A DNA stretch of 9,271 nt from Flavisolibacter sp. (GTDB lineage Bacteria; Bacteroidota; Bacteroidia; Chitinophagales; Chitinophagaceae). Positions 8,671 through 9,271 of the stretch are shown in pieces (position 1 is the stretch's first letter; each line of letters starts with the position of its first letter). Made by a program: the position numbers and the translations under genes. The stretch is from assembly GCA_017745135.1 (NCBI GenBank), contig JAGIAB010000099.1:1-9271 (forward strand), written 5' to 3'. The notes under the pieces are model-generated. The model worked only from the letters and a program-made list of their open reading frames with translations. It was not told the origin of the DNA and ran no database searches.

Positions 8671-8696
8671 AAATCAGGATTTCAGTCTGTTGAAAT
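8671..8696. promoter_or_regulatory. Two overlapping dyads, possible operator
   Basis: AAATC-AG-GATTT (8671-8682) is a perfect 5-base dyad with a 2-base centre. ATTTCA-GTCTGT-TGAAAT (8679-8696) is a perfect 6-base dyad with a 6-base centre. They share four bases, and the second covers the TTG box of the putative plus-strand promoter, where a repressor could act. Short dyads occur by chance in AT-rich DNA and no regulator gene is in the window. Confidence 0.22.
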
Positions 8697-8719
8697 ATTG
8701 ATGATTTACCTCTATTTTG
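8690..8719 (+). promoter_or_regulatory. Putative Bacteroidota-type promoter of the beta-barrel gene
   Basis: TTG at 8690-8692, then 20 bases, then TATTTTG at 8713-8719. The phylum consensus is TTG (-33) and TAnnTTTG (-7); this copy has one T fewer in the second box. Transcription would begin near 8726, leaving a leader of about 12 bases before the ATG at 8738. The boxes are short and the region is AT-rich, so a chance match is possible. Confidence 0.4.
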
Positions 8720-8737
8720 TCCTCAAATACTTGTCTT

Positions 8738-9271
8738 ATGAGAAAAGCTTTGATAATTCTGACTGCATTATTTCTTGCTACTACTTCTTATGCCCAGGTG
8801 CGTTTTGGTTTAAAGGCCGGAGGAAACCTGGCGAATATGGATGGCTTTGATAAAACTAAAATGAAATTAGGACTGAGTGCAGGACCTGCATTGCAGGTTA
8901 AGTTGGCAAATGTGCTTTTTCTTCAAACTGAATTGTTGTATTCTATCAAGGGGACTCGTTCAGATTCTATGCAAAATGCTAATGCCAAATTAGATCTCAA
9001 TTATATTAACCTTCCTATTCTTATTGGTTATCGTTTAGCTCCTAATTTTTCAATTAAGCTGGGACCAGAGATTGGCCGTTTGCTTTCCGCAAAATCGGAG
9101 ATTGATGGAAACACTACCGATATCACAGATTTTTACCAAAGCTTTGATTTTGGAGCAGATTTGGGATTGGCCTATTCTTTCAAAAAAATAGCCCTGGACC
9201 TGAGATATAATTATGGATTTAAAGATTTGTTGGAACGTGCAAATGGAAACGGACAAGAGGAAACGAAGATG
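8738..9271 (+). CDS. PorT-family-like outer-membrane beta-barrel protein, C-terminus beyond window
   Basis: The frame is open from ATG at 8738 to the right edge (178 codons, no stop). Residues 1-20 are a signal peptide (MRKALIILTALFLATTSYAQ). The mature part starts with FGLKAGGNLANM, the usual first strand of the outer-membrane beta-barrel family often annotated as PorT or OMP_b-brl_2. Alternating amphipathic strands follow: LGLSAGPALQVKL (44-56), LFLQTELLYSIKG (60-72), LNYINLPILIGYRL (87-100), FSIKLGPEIGRLL (104-116), FDFGADLGLAYSF (136-148) and IALDLRYNYGF (151-161). Relatives are about 190-230 residues, so perhaps one or two strands are missing. The PorT label is a family name; nothing shows that this is the T9SS component PorT itself. 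It is divergent from the PKD gene. A promoter-like element lies 18 bases upstream; no Shine-Dalgarno is evident. Confidence 0.88.
   Translation, partial: MRKALIILTALFLATTSYAQVRFGLKAGGNLANMDGFDKTKMKLGLSAGPALQVKLANVLFLQTELLYSIKGTRSDSMQNANAKLDLNYINLPILIGYRLAPNFSIKLGPEIGRLLSAKSEIDGNTTDITDFYQSFDFGADLGLAYSFKKIALDLRYNYGFKDLLERANGNGQEETKM

Noticed and set aside
8665..8850. A 61-codon plus-strand open frame starting at 8665
   Set aside because: It runs through the putative promoter and then out of frame into the beta-barrel gene; it has no signal or domain.
9050..9256. A 68-codon minus-strand open frame at the right end
   Set aside because: It is antisense to the beta-barrel gene, which has a signal peptide and family motifs.
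1..9271. tRNA, rRNA, riboswitch or insertion sequence
   Set aside because: The window is almost fully coding; the two gaps (100 and 160 bases) show no cloverleaf, conserved aptamer or terminal inverted repeats.

Overview
The window looks like part of a Bacteroidota chromosome, most likely a Chitinophaga- or Flavobacterium-type lineage; the family is a guess. Three things point there. A giant PKD-repeat protein ends in a gliding-motility/type IX secretion (T9SS) C-terminal domain. The start regions lack clear Shine-Dalgarno sequences. The sequences upstream of two genes resemble the Bacteroidota promoter (TTG, about 20 bases, TAnnTTTG) rather than the E. coli type. All three proteins have export signal peptides ending in Ala-Gln (FAQ, NAQ, YAQ), common in this phylum. 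No RNA gene, mobile element, CRISPR array or tRNA was seen.

Layout. Bases 1-3296 (minus strand) hold the first 1098 codons of a secreted multidomain subtilisin-like serine protease that runs off the left edge. After a 100-base gap, bases 3397-8577 (minus) hold an intact gene for a giant surface or secreted protein. It has a signal peptide, 19 consecutive PKD or PKD-like Ig-fold modules and a type B T9SS sorting domain. Bases 8578-8737 are a divergent intergenic region with one promoter-like element per direction and two overlapping small dyads. Bases 8738-9271 (plus) hold the start of a PorT-family-like outer-membrane beta-barrel gene that runs off the right edge.

How they fit together. The giant PKD protein lies upstream of the protease on the same strand, with no convincing terminator between them, so they may be co-transcribed. 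Both are exported; the giant protein should leave through T9SS and probably acts as an adhesin or surface filament. The protease probably leaves the same way, but its C-terminus is not visible. Whether it processes the PKD protein or digests external substrates cannot be told from sequence. The beta-barrel gene is transcribed divergently and may be unrelated.

I see no convincing new defence, mobile or RNA system. The most notable points are the size and regularity of the 19-module array, its almost regular two-cysteine-per-module pattern with four exceptions, one expanded module, and the paired promoter and dyad layout between the divergent genes.
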